From assembly GCA_032718865.1 (NCBI GenBank), contig JALUTQ010000025.1:1-11598 (forward strand): 11,598 nt of DNA, written 5' to 3'. Positions 8,473 through 11,598 of the stretch are shown in pieces. Position numbers and translations under genes: made by a program. Positions within the stretch are counted from its first letter, which is position 1, and each line of letters begins with the position of its first letter. Origin of the DNA: Tilletia caries (lineage: Eukaryota; Basidiomycota; Exobasidiomycetes; Tilletiales; Tilletiaceae). The notes beneath the pieces were generated by a model. That model made no database searches, was not told the DNA's origin, and saw only the letters and a list, made by a program, of their open reading frames with translations.

Positions 8473-9294
8473 ATGGCCGACCTGATTGAAGAAGACCGCA
8501 TGGAGTGGTACAACGGAACTGTGAGTACAACCCCGTGCCTGCGAGCGCGTGCGCGACGACCATACTCACCATACTCTCTTCCTCGCGCAATGCGCACCAG
8601 CAGTCTGCCTTTTTCCAGCCGGGCAGACGCGTTTGGCGCGGTGATGCCATTCGCAGCAAGTCAGGCCACGCAGGCACAAGGGGCGAGCCAATCCATACCA
8701 GCGCCAGCGCTGTGCTGGGCGGAGTCGGACGTACGCATCGTGAGGACGCGCTCGCGAGAGTCGTGCGCCTCTGACGCCCAGGAACAAGAGTCGAATGGCA
8801 TGCAAGCCTCATCGTCCACAGCGACGGATGGAGCCGCAGATCGCGGTTGGCGCCTGCAAGAGAGCTTGCGGGGTACTGAAGCTCAGGCCTATCGTGGCCC
8901 GTTGTCCGCGGCGGAAGTAATCGCCTTGCTCGCGGACGCTTCAACAAGCGAGAACGGTCGCCGTTCGCTCACGGCAGGACATGTTGGATACCTGAAGTAT
9001 TTCCACTACAAAGGTCCTTGTCCGGTGCCCACCAACCGGCGACGGCGGCTGTCCTCAGAGGTCAACGGCGATGAGAAGGAGACGGAAGCGTGGCAGTGCC
9101 GGGCATGTCACAAGCAGATTCATGTGCCGGTTGATCAGGTGTCAAACCTGGGAGGCCATCTGTATGGCCGCGGTGGGAGGGAAGCGTGTCTCGACGTGCG
9201 TCGACAAGCATACGCTGAGGAGATTCCAACGCCGGAGCGCGATGCGTCCGGCACGCTGATCAAGCTTCGCGCTGGAAAGGTGAAGGCATTGTGA
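8473..9294 (+). CDS. BED-like zinc-finger protein, probably transposon-derived
   Basis: ATG 8473 opens a frame of 273 codons ending with TGA at 9292-9294. The last third is clearly protein-like: LSAAEVIALLADAST, HVGYLKYFHYKGPCPVP, then EAWQCRACHKQIHVP and SNLGGHLYGRGGREACLDVR. The spacing Cys209-x2-Cys212, NLGGH (His229) and Cys239 resembles BED-type DNA-binding fingers found at the N-terminus of hAT transposases. No hAT catalytic domain follows, so this is a solo finger, a truncated transposase or a domesticated gene. The first 16 codons end at a strong donor (GTGAGT at 8521); CACCAG ending at 8600 or GCCCAG ending at 8781 may be acceptors, so residues about 17-103 of the unspliced reading may be intron. 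A frame after 8600 (SAFFQPGRRVWRGDAI) looks coding but does not join in phase with the finger. The finger is well supported; the exon structure is not. Confidence 0.6.
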   Translation: MADLIEEDRMEWYNGTVSTTPCLRARARRPYSPYSLPRAMRTSSLPFSSRADAFGAVMPFAASQATQAQGASQSIPAPALCWAESDVRIVRTRSRESCASDAQEQESNGMQASSSTATDGAADRGWRLQESLRGTEAQAYRGPLSAAEVIALLADASTSENGRRSLTAGHVGYLKYFHYKGPCPVPTNRRRRLSSEVNGDEKETEAWQCRACHKQIHVPVDQVSNLGGHLYGRGGREACLDVRRQAYAEEIPTPERDASGTLIKLRAGKVKAL

Positions 9295-9553
9295 TCTGGA
9301 ATAGTACATCATATCGCATTGGGCTTTAATCCGACAACCGAAGTGTGATGTTATTGGTGTGCAATGCTCGGGGTCACCGTGACAATCCGCTGGAGAGGAA
9401 CGGTGCTTCAGATGGTCAGCACCGTGGGCAAGCACAGCCGGGACTCCAACGGGTGAGACTCGCGAGAGCCAGGGACGACAGACATGCCCCGCGCGTACAT
9501 GTACACCATACTCCGGCCCGAGATCGGCGGCGGGTGCAGGGACGCCGGGCCCG
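9295..9553. other. No gene recognised between BED-like gene and importin remnant
   Basis: This stretch holds no open frame with recognisable protein features on either strand. By orientation it is where the missing C-terminal part of the importin would be expected, but no HEAT-repeat-like reading is seen in it. Confidence 0.5.
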
Positions 9554-11598
9554 TCATCGGTCCACCGAGCGCGACGGGGAGTGCTGCGGCGGCGGCGGAA
9601 TGGCAGTGGATCGCTCAGAGACTGACCGCCCGGGAGCCTGTTGAAAGAAGAGACCAGTGTCAGTAGTCTGGTTCTGAACTGGGACGAGGCAATTGACGAA
9701 ATACATACGTAGTACTTGACAAGCAACGGCAAGAACTTGCTGGACAACGGCTCAAAGTCGGCACCGAGCGCACCAGCAGGACCACCAAGCAAGTCAACAG
9801 ACGAACTGACAAGCGCAGACCCGTACTCGGAAGCCTCTTGATCTTCGGGTGCATCAGACTCGAACTCGTGCGACCGCTTCTCAAGAGTGTGGGAGACGAT
9901 GCCACCGGTCTTCTCGAGGTACTGTGAAGATAGACCCAGAAGGCGTCAGTAAGGCACATGCACGCATCAAAGAGTGACATCGAGACTGGACAACGTACTT
10001 GGTACAACAAGGGCGGGGGCCGCACTTGGACAGAGCGTCGGTAATAGACAAGCAAAGCGTTGATGCAACACTCCTTCACGGCGGTCAAAGAGTAGAAAGA
10101 GATGAGGTCAGCAGAGTCCTTGCAAGGGAGAGGGGAGAGATGGAGGAATACTCGAAAGAGGTACGTACCGGTCATCTTCGAGCTCCCAGGCGCCCAGAAT
10201 GGCAGGGAACACGACGTCGACGAGCTTCTGGACATCAGCGTTGAGCGGTGTCTTCTGCAGTCGCAGATGAGAGGGAGAAAGAACAACGGTTTCTCCAGGT
10301 AGGGCAAGAGGCCAGCCTTGGTGGCCGAGAACAGAGTCGACAGCGAGTCGGCAGCGACCTCCTTCTCTATCGACACAGCCGTGTTGACGTTCAACTTGTC
10401 CCGGTCGTCCTCGTCGATATACTGGTCGTCATCATCGTCATCGTCAGCGTCACCGTGGACGGCAACAGCACCCTCCGAACTCGAGCCGGGGATACCGATA
10501 CCGTTGACAGGCCCATCGGGTGCGGCACCGGGTAAGCCCTCGTGCTCGGCCTGCTGGAGCGACTCGATGACCTTGGGCACGACGTGTTGCAGGAAGGGCA
10601 CAAACTCGTCGCCACAGACGCGAGCGCGGAGCTGGGGCGGGTCCAGGTTAAGCGCCTCGAAGCAGTGCTTCATCAGGTCCTCGTAGTAGGGCCGGAAGAC
10701 CTCCTTGCCGACAGCCTCGGCAGAGGTGCCCATGGTGTCCGTGGTGATGCCGCGCAGGTCAAGTTCGTCGCCTTCTCCGGTGAGGAGTCATAAGTTCGAC
10801 GGCACGGGTGCGGCGGATCCAATGACACCAATGACCGTCGCCTTGATCTTGACGTCGGCCGTCTCGAGGAGGACGGAGAGACGCTCCATGATGGAGGGCA
10901 GGTACTGAGCGATGGTGTCCTCGTCCATGCATTCGAGCAGAGAGTCGATAGCGACGCAGCCTTGTCGCTGGGTGTCTTCGGTGTTGATGAGGTCCATGAT
11001 GGTGGGCGGAAGGAAGCGTGCTTGGCGGCAGTCTCGGTACCGAGGTCCTCGCACAGGCAGCCAATGGTGAGACAGGCAGCCTTGCGGACGACGGAATCGG
11101 GGTCGCGCAGCCCAGACTCGACGAGGGGCCAGAACTTGTCGAGGTGGGGACGGAGGTAGTCGGAGCAGCCTTCTATGGCGACACTGAAGGCGAGGAGGGC
11201 AGCCTTGCGGTGGTGAGGGTCCGAGTTTGACGCATACGCCTGGAGTTGCTCAAGAAGGGGAGGGAAGACGTGGGTCGGTGGGAGCTCGGTGGAGAGACTG
11301 TCGATTATGCGCAGCGCAAGTCTGCTGGGAGTCTCGTCATCGGGTCCTCGTTGTCCTCCTCGACGACGATGAAGGCTGAGACATCGGGTCCTCGTTGTCC
11401 TCCTCGACGACGATGAAGGCTGAGACTTTGGACGCGAGCACGACGGTAGGCGACAATGTTGGAGATGGCGTTCAGGGACATAAGGCGAAGGTCCTCCTCT
11501 GCGTTCTTGTCGGCAGACTTGGTGAGGAAGAAGTCGACGAGCTCGGCGATGTGTGGGTTAACAACTTATGAGTCGATTTGGAGCAGGATCTCGAAAAC
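9554..11598 (-). pseudogene. KAP123: Importin beta family nuclear transport receptor (Kap123/importin-4 type), damaged
   Basis: Importins of this type carry ribosomal proteins and histones H3/H4 into the nucleus. Conserved segments appear in family order: NPHIAELVDFFL, ETPSRLALRIIDSL, DPHHRKAALLAFSVAIEGCS, VRKAACLTIGCLCEDL, FLPPTIMDLINTEDTQR, LTGEGDELDLRGI, SAEAVGKEVFRP, an Asp-rich loop, SIEKEVAADS, LNADVQKLVDVVFPAIL and APGRSVSERSTAI. Three ordinary introns lie at 10168-10074, 9998-9922 and 9708-9638. The damage is extensive: in-frame TAA at 11568-11566; a 44-base tandem duplication at 11338-11426 that shifts frame; a shift near 11020-11010; TGA at 10790-10788; one-base shifts at the A-run 10290-10292 and C-run 10015-10019 (minus-strand bases); and a stop at 9556-9554 just after SERSTAI. 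Several HEAT-repeat segments usual in the family seem missing, and about a third of the C-terminus is absent. The N-terminus lies outside the window. Confidence 0.8.
11338..11426. repeat. Perfect 44-base tandem duplication inside the importin gene
   Basis: The sequence beginning CATCGGGTCCTCGTTGTCC and ending GCTGAGAC occurs twice in direct order with a period of 44 bases: 11338-11382 and 11382-11426, sharing one base, with no mismatch. Since 44 is not a multiple of three, the two copies are read in different frames and the coding frame after them is displaced. Confidence 0.95.

Noticed and set aside
9345..9644. Plus-strand open frames between the BED-like gene and the importin
   Set aside because: They are Arg/His/Gly-rich readings of GC-rich sequence without domain features, and overlap the importin exon at 9600-9637.
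10421..10452. GAT/GTC-like trinucleotide run as a possible repeat expansion
   Set aside because: It encodes the Asp-rich loop expected at this point in Kap123-type importins, so it is ordinary for the family.

Overview
The window looks like nuclear DNA of a GC-rich basidiomycete fungus. The evidence is short introns (about 50-95 bases) with GTGAGT, GTACGT or GTATGT donors and CTRAY-like branch sites, closely packed genes on both strands, a peroxin of fungal type, and a KDZ-type transposase, a family common in Basidiomycota. All family names come from motifs recognised by eye; no database search was run.

Layout. Bases 1-721 (minus) hold the start of an acidic, low-complexity protein that leaves the window. 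It is divergent from a PEX12 peroxisome-assembly gene (about 973-2430, plus), and the shared intergenic stretch carries four copies of GGATGCGG. Bases 2487-5407 (minus) form a patchwork: an unidentified exon, a detached piece of the editing domain of cytosolic leucyl-tRNA synthetase, an Ala/Leu-rich helical protein with several frame breaks (3257-4299), and a poorly resolved multi-exon region (4426-5407). Bases 5643-8471 (minus) hold a four-exon KDZ transposase with its acid catalytic motifs intact but one frameshift near the C-terminus; a 53-base tandem repeat lies just beyond its stop. Divergent from it, with start codons one base apart, is a plus-strand gene (8473-9294) encoding a BED-like zinc finger. 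Bases 9554-11598 (minus) hold a damaged KAP123/importin-4 nuclear transport receptor.

Two kinds of damage occur. One is single-base length changes, mostly in short homopolymers (PEX12, the helical protein, the importin), which look like sequence or assembly error, or recent decay. The other cannot be explained that way: two stop codons, a 44-base tandem duplication, apparent loss of HEAT-repeat segments and loss of the C-terminus in the importin, and a tRNA synthetase represented by one internal piece. The best overall reading is a transposon-associated region of gene fragments and decaying genes, or a mosaic, poorly polished contig. I see no CRISPR array, rRNA, tRNA or prokaryotic-style operon, and no convincing novel multi-gene system.
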